A stretch of 12,030 nucleotides of DNA, taken from the NCBI GenBank assembly GCA_044867345.1, contig JBIOUU010000097.1, positions 1 through 12,030 on the forward strand, written 5' to 3'. Positions 7,242 to 12,030 of this stretch are shown one piece after another (positions within the stretch are counted from its first letter, which is position 1; every line of letters begins with the position of its first letter). Position numbers and translations under genes: made by a program. The stretch is from AC-69 sp044867345. GTDB taxonomy: Bacteria; Actinomycetota; UBA4738; HRBIN12. The notes under the pieces are model-generated. The model was not told the origin of the DNA. It saw nothing but the letters and a program-made list of their open reading frames with translations, and searched no databases.

Positions 7242-8572
7242 TGGTCCAGCGGAACGGGAAGCGGCGCCGGACGACCGTCCAGGAGTCGCCCCTCTCGGCG
7301 ACCTGGACACCGAGGGTCCGCGAGCGGGCCGTGCTGGTGGGAGTGGGACACGGGATCGAGCCGTCGGATCTCGACGAGCTGGCCGCGCTGGCGGACTCGG
7401 CGGGGGCGGAGCCGGTCTCGCGCATCGTCCAGACCCGGTCCGACCCCGATCCGGCGACGTTCGTGGGCAAGGGCAAGCTCGAGGAGATCCACCGGGCGGT
7501 CCACTCTACCGGGGCGGACGCCGTGATCCTGGACGACGAGCTCACGCCGGGCCAGCTCCGGAACCTGGAGAGCCGGTTGGGGACCAAGGTGATCGACCGA
7601 ACCGCGCTGATCCTCGACATCTTCGCCTTGCACGCCAGGTCCCGGGAGGGCAAGGCGCAGGTGGAGCTGGCGCAGCTCAACTACCTCCTGCCCAGGCTCC
7701 GCGGCTGGGGCGAAGCCATGTCCCGGCTGGGAGGCGGCATCGGCACGCGCGGGCCGGGCGAGACGAAGCTTGAGGTGGACCGGCAGCACATCAAGCGGCG
7801 GATCTCCAAGCTCCGGCGGGACATCAAGGATCTGGCGCGCACGCGCGACGTGAAGCGGGCCCGCCGCGAGGGCTCCGGCGTCCAGCAGATCGCCATCGCG
7901 GGCTACACGAACGCGGGCAAGTCGACGCTCATGAACGCCCTGACGGAAGCGGGCGTGCTCGTGGCGGACCAGCTGTTCGCCACCCTCGATCCCACGATCC
8001 GGCGGATCGCACTGCCCGGGGGGCGGCACGCCACCATCTCGGACACCGTGGGGTTCGTCGGCAAGCTGCCGCACGACCTGGTCGAGGCGTTCCGTTCGAC
8101 CCTGGAAGAGGTGAGCCGCGCCGACCTCGTGCTGCACGTCGCCGACGCATCTTCATCTGAGGTGGCGCAACAGGTCGAAGCCGTCCGGGGCGTCTTGGGT
8201 GAGATCGGAGCGGGAGCCATCCCGGAAGTCCTCGCGCTGAACAAGGTGGACGTGCTTTCGGAGATGGACCGGGAGCGTGCGGCTCGGCGGTTCCCCGATG
8301 CCGTGGCCATCTCCGCCCTCACGGGTGAGGGACGGGAGCCGCTCCTGGAGCGCGTTGCCCTCGAGCTTCCGCGGCCCCCGGTCGAGGTGACGCTCCTCGT
8401 GCCGTACGGGCGGGACGAAGTGATCGCGCTCCTCTACCGAGATGCCGAGGTCCTCGAGACGGAACCGGGCCCCGACGGGACGCTCGTCCGCGCTCGGGTG
8501 GGTGACCGTGAGCTCGCCGCCGTCGGCGATTACGCCGTCCAGACACGGCGCCGCCGAGCCTCGGGTCTCTGA
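7241..8572 (+). CDS. hflX: GTPase HflX (ribosome-associated)
   Basis: HflX is a GTPase that binds 50S subunits and splits stalled ribosomes under stress. The 443 residues show the HflX N-terminal domain, with its FVGKGKLEEI motif at about 74-83 and ILDDELTPGQLRNLE at about 96-110. A Gly-rich linker follows (SRLGGGIGTRGPGETKLE, about 161-178), then a coiled linker. The GTPase domain has G1 GYTNAGKS at 221-228, G3 DTVGF at 268-272, G4 NKVD at 334-337 and G5 SAL at 358-360. A short C-terminal beta domain ends in a basic tail. The ATG at 7241 overlaps the preceding stop (TGATG). In proteobacteria hflX follows miaA-hfq. Here dapF and an aminotransferase gene occupy that position and no hfq is present. 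It is the last gene of the plus-strand run and faces a convergent gene 26 nt away. Confidence 0.96.
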   Translation: MVQRNGKRRRTTVQESPLSATWTPRVRERAVLVGVGHGIEPSDLDELAALADSAGAEPVSRIVQTRSDPDPATFVGKGKLEEIHRAVHSTGADAVILDDELTPGQLRNLESRLGTKVIDRTALILDIFALHARSREGKAQVELAQLNYLLPRLRGWGEAMSRLGGGIGTRGPGETKLEVDRQHIKRRISKLRRDIKDLARTRDVKRARREGSGVQQIAIAGYTNAGKSTLMNALTEAGVLVADQLFATLDPTIRRIALPGGRHATISDTVGFVGKLPHDLVEAFRSTLEEVSRADLVLHVADASSSEVAQQVEAVRGVLGEIGAGAIPEVLALNKVDVLSEMDRERAARRFPDAVAISALTGEGREPLLERVALELPRPPVEVTLLVPYGRDEVIALLYRDAEVLETEPGPDGTLVRARVGDRELAAVGDYAVQTRRRRASGL

Positions 8573-8599
8573 GCCGCCGTCCTCGGACTCCAGAGCCCC
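8563..8599. terminator. Weak hairpin between convergent hflX and SIS genes
   Basis: GGG-T-CTCTG (8563-8571) can pair with CAGAG-C-CCC (8591-8599) around one mismatch, spanning the 26-nt gap between the convergent genes and the end of hflX. There is no T-run on either strand. It could act as a bidirectional stop, but the support is slight. Confidence 0.2.
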
Positions 8600-9579
8600 T
8601 AGATCGCGGGCGACCCGATGGCCCACAGTGCCGGGTCGGCCCAGGCCCCGGTGATGACGCGGTCGGGGTTCTGCGCTCGAGCCTCGGCGAACCGCAGGGC
8701 CAGGATCTGTAGGCGAACCGTGAGCGGGATCTGGGCCAGGAGCGGCGGCAGGTCGGCCGGCTCCGCGAGAGTGCTCACGCGGATCCCTTCGCGCTCGGCC
8801 GCGTCCCCGACGGCCCGGACCAGCCCGTCGGTGTCTGGAGGGGACAGCGCGACGAGGTGATCGTCGTCCCCGAGCGGCACCGCGGAGCCGTGGAGCAGGT
8901 ACTCGACGTCGAAGCCCTCGGCCGGGAACCGTGAGGCCTCGCGGAGCTTCAACGCGCCCTCTCGCGCGGTGACCGAGGCCGGGCCCTCTCCGAACAGCAC
9001 GAGCAGGCGTCGGGGGGCGACGATCCGGTCGAGCCCCGGGTCCTCGATGGCCTCTGCCACGGCTCGGGGGACCCTCGCGACAGCCTCGGGGCTCAGGCTC
9101 TCGGCGCCAAGCGCGTTCGCGATGCGGGCAAGCAGCAGGAGGACGGCCGTGTAGCTCACGGTGTAGGTCTCCGATGTCTCCTTGGGGACCGTCTCCACCG
9201 CATCGGGAAGCTCTGCGCCCTGACGCGTGATCGCGAGCACGCGAAGGCCCGCGTCCTTGGCCTGGCGGTACGCGGCGGCCGCGTAGGCCGTCTCCAGGCC
9301 GGCGTTGTGGCTGATCAGCACCATCCCGTCGCGATGGTCCACGGGGGGCGCCCAGTTCACGAAGTGCATGGAGGGGATGGCCTGCGCCGCACGACCGGCC
9401 TCGTAGAGCATCACGGCACCGAGCTCGGCAGCATGGAGGCTCGTGCCCGTCCCCACCAGCCAGATCCGGCGGCATTGGGCCAGACGCTCCACCGCTTCGT
9501 GGCCCAGGGGATGCGTCGCCAGCCGATCAAGCTCCTGGGGTTGCGAACGGATCTGGCTCTCGAGCGCCGCCTGCTCCAT
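8599..9579 (-). CDS. Double-SIS-domain phosphosugar isomerase-like protein (GlmS isomerase-half relative)
   Basis: The 326 residues form two SIS (sugar isomerase) domains like the isomerase half of GlmS or AgaS-type proteins, with no glutamine amidotransferase domain. The phosphate-binding motif VGTGTS is at about 42-47. SHNAGLETAYA (90-100) matches the second SIS loop, usually SxSGxTxDT, in altered form (NAG instead of SG). ETSETYTVSYTAVLLLLA is typical of GlmS-like proteins. In the second domain, ALKLREASRFPAEGFDVEYLLHG carries Lys211, Glu214 and His230, the likely equivalents of the Lys, Glu and His active-site residues of the GlmS isomerase site. The C-terminus (NPDRVITGAWADPALW) lacks the usual SKxVTxE ending with its catalytic lysine. 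The ATG at 9577-9579 has GGGA about 6 nt upstream on its strand. The gene lies 39 nt after lexA and is probably co-transcribed with it. The substrate is not deducible. Confidence 0.85.
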   Translation of the reverse strand: MEQAALESQIRSQPQELDRLATHPLGHEAVERLAQCRRIWLVGTGTSLHAAELGAVMLYEAGRAAQAIPSMHFVNWAPPVDHRDGMVLISHNAGLETAYAAAAYRQAKDAGLRVLAITRQGAELPDAVETVPKETSETYTVSYTAVLLLLARIANALGAESLSPEAVARVPRAVAEAIEDPGLDRIVAPRRLLVLFGEGPASVTAREGALKLREASRFPAEGFDVEYLLHGSAVPLGDDDHLVALSPPDTDGLVRAVGDAAEREGIRVSTLAEPADLPPLLAQIPLTVRLQILALRFAEARAQNPDRVITGAWADPALWAIGSPAI

Positions 9580-9618
9580 GGAGGTCCCTTTTCCCTACGA
9601 AAGGTATCGGCGCGGAGC

Positions 9619-10239
9619 TTAGAGTTTCCGCAGGACCGCCACGACCTTTCCCAGGATCCGCCCGTCGGTCATCTGGATGGGGGAGAAGGCCGGGTTCTCC
9701 GGATGCAAGGTCACCTTGCCTTCCCGCCGCCGAAGTCGCTTGATCGTCGCCTCCTCCTCCGCCATGCCGGGCAGGAGTGCGGCCACGACGTCGCCGTCCC
9801 CCGCGCTGTCCTGTCGGCGGACCACCACGACGTCGCCGTCCAGGATGCCCGCCCCGGTCATCGACTGGCCGACCACCCGGAGGGCGAAGTGCTCTCCCCC
9901 CTTGGCGAAGCCGGCGGGGACGGTGAGGTACTCCTCGACGTTCTCGGTCGCAAGGACGGGCGCTCCCGCGGCGATCCGGCCGAGTACGGGGACGACCACT
10001 CCTTCGGGCTTGATGCTCTCGTCGGCGAGCCCGATGGCGCGGGGCTTGGTCGGATCCTTGTGGAGCAGACCCTTCCGCTCCAGGTTCGCCAGCTGGCTGT
10101 GGACGCTGGAGGAGGACGTGAGGCCCACCGCCTCCCCGATCTCGCGGACGGTCGGTGGATAGCCACGGTCGCGGACGGTGTCGGCGATGAATTCCAGGAT
10201 CCTGTGCTGCCGCGCCGTGAGGTCGTCGGTCTCGGCCAT
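9619..10239 (-). CDS. lexA: SOS repressor LexA
   Basis: LexA represses DNA-damage genes until activated RecA makes it cut itself. The 206 residues have the full architecture. The N-terminal winged helix-turn-helix is at about 7-70 (RQHRILEFI, GYPPTVREIGEAVGL, SSSVHSQLANLERKGLL). The Ala91-Gly92 cleavage site lies in RIAAGAPVLA. The S24 peptidase domain has Ser126 in VGQSMTGAGI and Lys167 in EATIKRL. The ATG at 10239 is chosen over one 12 codons upstream. It has a very strong GAGGAGGG ribosome binding site about 6 nt before it, and the protein then starts like other LexAs; the upstream start would also lie ahead of or at the predicted transcript start. Its promoter overlaps LexA box 1, so autoregulation is expected. 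The downstream SIS gene probably shares the transcript. A LysM gene is divergent, as with lexA in Bacillus and Mycobacterium. Confidence 0.98.
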   Translation of the reverse strand: MAETDDLTARQHRILEFIADTVRDRGYPPTVREIGEAVGLTSSSSVHSQLANLERKGLLHKDPTKPRAIGLADESIKPEGVVVPVLGRIAAGAPVLATENVEEYLTVPAGFAKGGEHFALRVVGQSMTGAGILDGDVVVVRRQDSAGDGDVVAALLPGMAEEEATIKRLRRREGKVTLHPENPAFSPIQMTDGRILGKVVAVLRKL

Positions 10240-10265
10240 GTCAGACCCTCCTCGTAGGCTCCCGG

Positions 10266-10294
10266 AGGCTAACACGACCCGGCAAGGGGTTCAA
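10266..10294 (-). promoter_or_regulatory. lexA promoter
   Basis: On the minus strand, TTGAAC (complement of 10289-10294) and TAGCCT (complement of 10266-10271) are 17 nt apart. The -35 matches TTGACA at four or five positions, and the -10 fits the actinobacterial TANNNT pattern. The transcript would begin near 10258, giving a leader of about 18 nt that still includes the GAGGAGGG ribosome binding site. LexA box 1 overlaps the -35, the expected place for autorepression. Confidence 0.6.
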
Positions 10295-10305
10295 ACATAT
10301 GTTCG
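10292..10305. promoter_or_regulatory. LexA box 1 (SOS operator)
   Basis: CAAACATATGTTCG matches the Gram-positive LexA consensus CGAACRNRYGTTYG at 13 of 14 positions (A for G at position 2). It overlaps the -35 of the lexA promoter and lies upstream of the LysM-gene promoter, so autorepression of lexA is its likely main role. Confidence 0.9.
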
Positions 10306-10316
10306 GTGTTCCCCTC

Positions 10317-10344
10317 TTGACCCCGAACAGGCGTTCGATAGGAT
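10317..10344 (+). promoter_or_regulatory. SOS-controlled promoter of the LysM gene
   Basis: TTGACC (10317-10322) and TAGGAT (10339-10344) are separated by 16 nt. The whole spacer is occupied by LexA box 2 (10324-10337), so bound LexA would exclude RNA polymerase. The predicted transcript start, about 7 nt after the -10, falls at about 10351-10352. That is 1-2 nt before the ATG at 10353, so the mRNA may be leaderless, which is common in actinobacteria. Confidence 0.65.
10324..10337. promoter_or_regulatory. LexA box 2 (SOS operator)
   Basis: CGAACAGGCGTTCG matches the consensus CGAACRNRYGTTYG at all 14 positions. It fills the -35/-10 spacer of the LysM-gene promoter. Its centre is 32 bp from that of box 1, about three helical turns, so LexA dimers on the two boxes would lie on the same DNA face. 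Confidence 0.95.
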
Positions 10345-10352
10345 GGGCGTCG

Positions 10353-10634
10353 ATGAGTCGAACGCACGTTCGTCGGCGGCTCCTGGCGATCTCGATGCTG
10401 GGCCTAGCCAGCGGCCTGGCCTGGGTGGTCCCTGCGGGAAGGGTGGCCGCGAGCGCGGACCGGTCGGCGCAGCAGCGGTACGTGGTGCGGCCCGGCGACA
10501 CGCTGTGGTCGATCGCCCGGGGGATCCAGGACGGCGACCCTCGACCGCTGGTCGACGCGATCCAGGCGGCGAACGGTGCCGACCCCGGCGCTCTGGCCCC
10601 TGGCCAGGTCCTGCTCATCCCGGCGCTCGGCTGA
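10353..10634 (+). CDS. Small exported/membrane LysM protein, probable SOS-induced division inhibitor (YneA/ChiZ-like)
   Basis: The 93-residue product has a basic N-terminus (SRTHVRRR), one hydrophobic segment at about 9-28 that could be a signal peptide or membrane anchor, a short Ala/Ser-rich linker, and one LysM peptidoglycan-binding domain at about 43-90 (YVVRPGDTLWSIAR through PGQVLLIP). It is divergent from lexA and its promoter contains LexA operators. Known proteins of this position and architecture are YneA of Bacillus and ChiZ (Rv2719c) of Mycobacterium tuberculosis, which affect septation or the cell wall during SOS; corynebacterial DivS is a functional counterpart. The same role here is inferred. 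No catalytic domain accompanies the LysM module. The ATG at 10353 is preferred because it gives a basic n-region, but it nearly coincides with the predicted transcript start. The in-frame ATG at 10395 is an alternative. nrdR follows 79 nt later. Confidence 0.88.
   Translation: MSRTHVRRRLLAISMLGLASGLAWVVPAGRVAASADRSAQQRYVVRPGDTLWSIARGIQDGDPRPLVDAIQAANGADPGALAPGQVLLIPALG
10359..10372. promoter_or_regulatory. LexA box 3 (SOS operator) within the first codons of the LysM gene
   Basis: CGAACGCACGTTCG is a perfect 14/14 match to CGAACRNRYGTTYG. It lies just downstream of the predicted start point, covering codons 3-7 of the LysM ORF if translation starts at 10353. Its centre is 35 bp from that of box 2. 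It could act as a roadblock or as a third cooperative site. Confidence 0.9.
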
Positions 10635-10658
10635 GCCCGGCACCGAAGATCGGCAGGG

Positions 10659-10705
10659 AGGCCACATGTGGCGGCTGGCATCCGCCGACCCACCAGATAT
10701 TGTGG
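10659..10705. promoter_or_regulatory. Candidate NrdR box pair upstream of nrdR
   Basis: CCACCAGATATTGTGG at 10690-10705 matches the NrdR consensus acaCWATATATWGtgt at about 12 of 16 positions and lies 8 nt before the nrdR start codon. A perfect palindrome, GCCACATGTGGC (10661-10672), is centred 31 bp upstream. As an NrdR box it is weaker (about 8 of 16), but the three-turn spacing is that of known tandem NrdR boxes. TATTGT within the downstream box may be the nrdR -10, with CTGGCA (10675-10680) as -35 at 17 nt. This would give NrdR autoregulation. Confidence 0.45.
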
Positions 10706-10713
10706 TGGGTGTG

Positions 10714-11187
10714 ATGCGATGCCCATGGTGCGGCCACGGGGAGGATCGGGTGGTCGATTCCCGGCCGGCCGAACGCGGCGCGGCCATCCGGCGCCGCCGG
10801 CAGTGCCTGTCCTGCGGGCGGCGATTCACCACGTTCGAACGGATCGAGGAGGTCGGCGTGATGGTGGTGAAGCGCGACGGCTCGAGGGAGCCATACGCGC
10901 GGGAGAAGGTCCTGGCCGGCGTGCGAAAGGCCATCGTCAACCGCCCGGTCACCGAGGAGCAGGTGGACGTGCTGGCCGACCGGGTGGAGGAGCGGCTGCG
11001 CCGCAAGGGGCCCCAGGTCAGCTCCCATCAGGTCGGCGTGGAGGTGCTCTCCCAGCTCCAGAAGCTGGACCAGGTGGCCTACATGCGGTTCGCCTCCGTC
11101 TACAAGGACTTCCAGGAGATCACGGACTTCGAGCGGGAGCTTGGGGCCCTCCAGAAGCGCGTGCCGGCGAAGCCCCGGAGCCGGTAA
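10714..11187 (+). CDS. nrdR: Transcriptional repressor NrdR
   Basis: NrdR senses ATP and dATP and represses ribonucleotide reductase genes. The 157 residues are of normal length. A zinc ribbon is formed by Cys3/Cys6 (MRCPWCG) and Cys31/Cys34 (CLSCGRRFTTFE), with the basic RRRRQ stretch between. An ATP-cone domain follows at about 46-136 (VVKRDGSREPYAREKVLAGVRKA through VAYMRFASVYKDF). The ATG at 10714 gives the canonical MRCPxC N-terminus. The GTG one codon earlier is possible, and GGTGGG just upstream is a weak ribosome binding site. nrdJ lies downstream from its own promoter, and candidate NrdR boxes flank this gene on both sides. nrdR next to a reductase gene is a standard arrangement. Confidence 0.97.
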   Translation: MRCPWCGHGEDRVVDSRPAERGAAIRRRRQCLSCGRRFTTFERIEEVGVMVVKRDGSREPYAREKVLAGVRKAIVNRPVTEEQVDVLADRVEERLRRKGPQVSSHQVGVEVLSQLQKLDQVAYMRFASVYKDFQEITDFERELGALQKRVPAKPRSR

Positions 11188-11188
11188 A

Positions 11189-11236
11189 CTACTACATCTA
11201 GTGGTAAGGGCTGCGAGAAAGCACTAGATGTTCCGC
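11189..11236. promoter_or_regulatory. Candidate tandem NrdR boxes upstream of nrdJ
   Basis: Two 16-bp sites, 11189-11204 (core CTACATCTAG) and 11221-11236 (core CTAGATGTTC), match acaCWATATATWGtgt at about 11 and 10 positions. Their start points are 32 bp apart, or three helical turns. They share the decamer ACATCTAGTG in opposite orientation (11194-11203 and 11222-11231). They begin one base after the nrdR stop codon and end 9 bp before the nrdJ -35. The inverted decamers could instead form a 10-bp hairpin ending the nrdR transcript, but no T-run follows. Confidence 0.55.
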
Positions 11237-11245
11237 CCAGGGCCC

Positions 11246-11274
11246 TTGACCGGGGACCAGGGCGGGTACAGAAT
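11246..11274 (+). promoter_or_regulatory. Candidate nrdJ promoter
   Basis: TTGACC (11246-11251) and CAGAAT (11269-11274) are 17 nt apart. The -35 is good and the -10 fair (4 of 6); TACAGA two bases upstream is an alternative -10. Transcription would start near 11281 and leave a leader of about 53 nt before the GTG at 11334. The candidate NrdR boxes lie directly upstream. I see no B12-box sequence (GCCACTG-like) in the leader, so a cobalamin riboswitch is not supported. Confidence 0.5.
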
Positions 11275-11333
11275 CACGGGGCTGTAATTCGGTCGTGAGG
11301 CTTCCCCGGCTCGAGGGGAAAGGGGGCGTTCCG

Positions 11334-12030
11334 GTGGCGACGAAGGAAGGGGACGTGGAGGTCGTTCGAAGCGGCCTGACGTTCAAGCGGCACTTCAGCA
11401 CGGAGGGCGTTCACCCGTTCGACCAGGTCGAGTGGGAGACCCGCGATGCGGTCATCCCGAACTACAAGGAGGGTGGCAACGCCTTCGAGCAGCGCGGCGT
11501 GGAGTTCCCCAAGGGCTGGTCGCAGAATGCCACGAACATCGTGGCGCAGAAGTACTTCCGCGGCACGCTCGGGACGCCCGAGCGCGAGTCCAGCGTGCGC
11601 CAGCTCGTGGGTCGGGTCGTCGACACCATCCGCGGCTGGGGTATGAAGGACCGCTACTTCGCCACCGAGAAGGACGCCGAGGTCTTCGGCGAAGAGCTCA
11701 CGCACCTCCTGGTGACCCAGAAGGCCGCCTTCAACTCTCCCGTCTGGTTCAACGTGGGCCACGAGGAGAAGCCCCAATGCTCGGCCTGCTTCATCCTCGC
11801 CATCGACGACAGCATGCGGTCGATCCTCAACTGGTACTCCGAGGAAGGGATCATCTTCAAGGGTGGGTCGGGCTCGGGGATCAACCTCTCGCCGCTCCGG
11901 TCGTCCAGGGAACAGCTGAAGGGGGGCGGAACCGCCAGCGGTCCGGTTTCGTTCATGCGAGGAGCGGATGCCTCTGCTGGGACGATCAAGAGTGGGGGCA
12001 AGACGCGGCGGGCGGCCAAGATGGTCGTGT
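11334..12030 (+). CDS. nrdJ: Adenosylcobalamin-dependent (class II) ribonucleotide reductase NrdJ, N-terminal part (3' end outside window)
   Basis: The frame from the GTG at 11334 stays open for 232 codons to the window edge. The product resembles the N-terminal part of the class II ribonucleotide reductases that use vitamin B12 to make deoxynucleotides independently of oxygen. Supporting stretches are KRHFSTEGVHPFD, the AAFNSPVWFNVG motif (about 131-142), QCSACFILAIDDSM (Cys149 and Cys152; Cys149 is the likely N-terminal redox cysteine), KGGSGSGINLSPLR (about 176-189) and SGGKTRRAAKMV (about 220-231). The start is supported by AGGGGG at 11321-11326, 7 nt upstream. No other ATG or GTG in the frame is better placed. 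No N-terminal ATP-cone is visible before the catalytic part, as is usual for this subgroup. The upstream promoter region carries candidate NrdR boxes, so repression by the neighbouring NrdR is expected. Confidence 0.93.
   Translation, partial: MATKEGDVEVVRSGLTFKRHFSTEGVHPFDQVEWETRDAVIPNYKEGGNAFEQRGVEFPKGWSQNATNIVAQKYFRGTLGTPERESSVRQLVGRVVDTIRGWGMKDRYFATEKDAEVFGEELTHLLVTQKAAFNSPVWFNVGHEEKPQCSACFILAIDDSMRSILNWYSEEGIIFKGGSGSGINLSPLRSSREQLKGGGTASGPVSFMRGADASAGTIKSGGKTRRAAKMVV

Noticed and set aside
4293..7243. The 1-8 nt gene overlaps as possible frameshifts or sequencing errors.
   Set aside because: Each gene has full family length and intact ends, and TGATG and GTGA overlaps are ordinary signs of translational coupling.
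9307..10257. Long plus-strand open frame (316 codons) opposite lexA and the SIS gene.
   Set aside because: It is antisense to two clearly recognised genes, its translation has no recognisable domain, and long antisense frames are expected in GC-rich DNA.
11188..11333. Possible cobalamin riboswitch before the B12-dependent reductase gene.
   Set aside because: No B12-box-like GCCACTG is seen, and only about 50 nt lie between the predicted transcript start and the start codon, too short for a cobalamin aptamer.

Overview
This is a GC-rich bacterial chromosomal window of housekeeping genes. It most resembles the actinobacterial neighbourhood recA-recX ... miaB-miaA-dapF-hflX-lexA-nrdR-nrdJ. Three points favour an actinobacterium outside the best-studied genera: that gene order, LexA boxes of the Gram-positive type (CGAACNNNNGTTCG), and a LysM gene divergent from lexA. 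An RNase Y gene and an LL-diaminopimelate aminotransferase-like gene sit inside the cluster, which may point to a deep-branching lineage. The lineage call is inference. I see no insertion sequence, phage gene, CRISPR array, rRNA or tRNA, and no stretch of foreign composition.

Layout. (1) Positions 1-1122 hold the 3' part of recA and a complete recX, 9 nt apart (recombination and its modulator). (2) Positions 1123-1379 hold no gene. They contain a GC-rich foldable element and a very strong intrinsic terminator that ends just ahead of the rny ribosome binding site. (3) Positions 1380-8572 are one plus-strand run: rny, miaB, miaA, dapF, a dapL-like aminotransferase and hflX. After a 34-nt gap between rny and miaB, every junction overlaps by 1-8 nt, so miaB to hflX looks like one translationally coupled operon. 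It joins RNA turnover (RNase Y), tRNA A37 modification (MiaA makes i6A, MiaB makes ms2i6A), the last two steps to meso-diaminopimelate, and ribosome rescue (HflX). (4) Positions 8599-10239, on the minus strand, hold lexA followed by a double-SIS-domain protein gene. (5) Positions 10240-10352 are a divergent SOS control region. Three LexA boxes, one a 13/14 match and two perfect, serve lexA on one side and a small exported LysM protein on the other. (6) Positions 10659-11333 hold nrdR with candidate NrdR boxes before it, a second candidate box pair after it, and a promoter for nrdJ. The class II (B12-dependent) ribonucleotide reductase gene nrdJ runs off the right edge.

Functionally, the right third is a DNA-damage and dNTP-supply control block. 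LexA should repress itself and the LysM protein, which by position and architecture is a YneA/ChiZ-type SOS division inhibitor or cell-wall effector. NrdR should repress nrdJ and probably itself. The most distinctive features are the three-box SOS region (one box lies inside the first codons of the LysM gene), the terminator-ending leader of rny, and the lexA-SIS pairing. I found no wholly new system.
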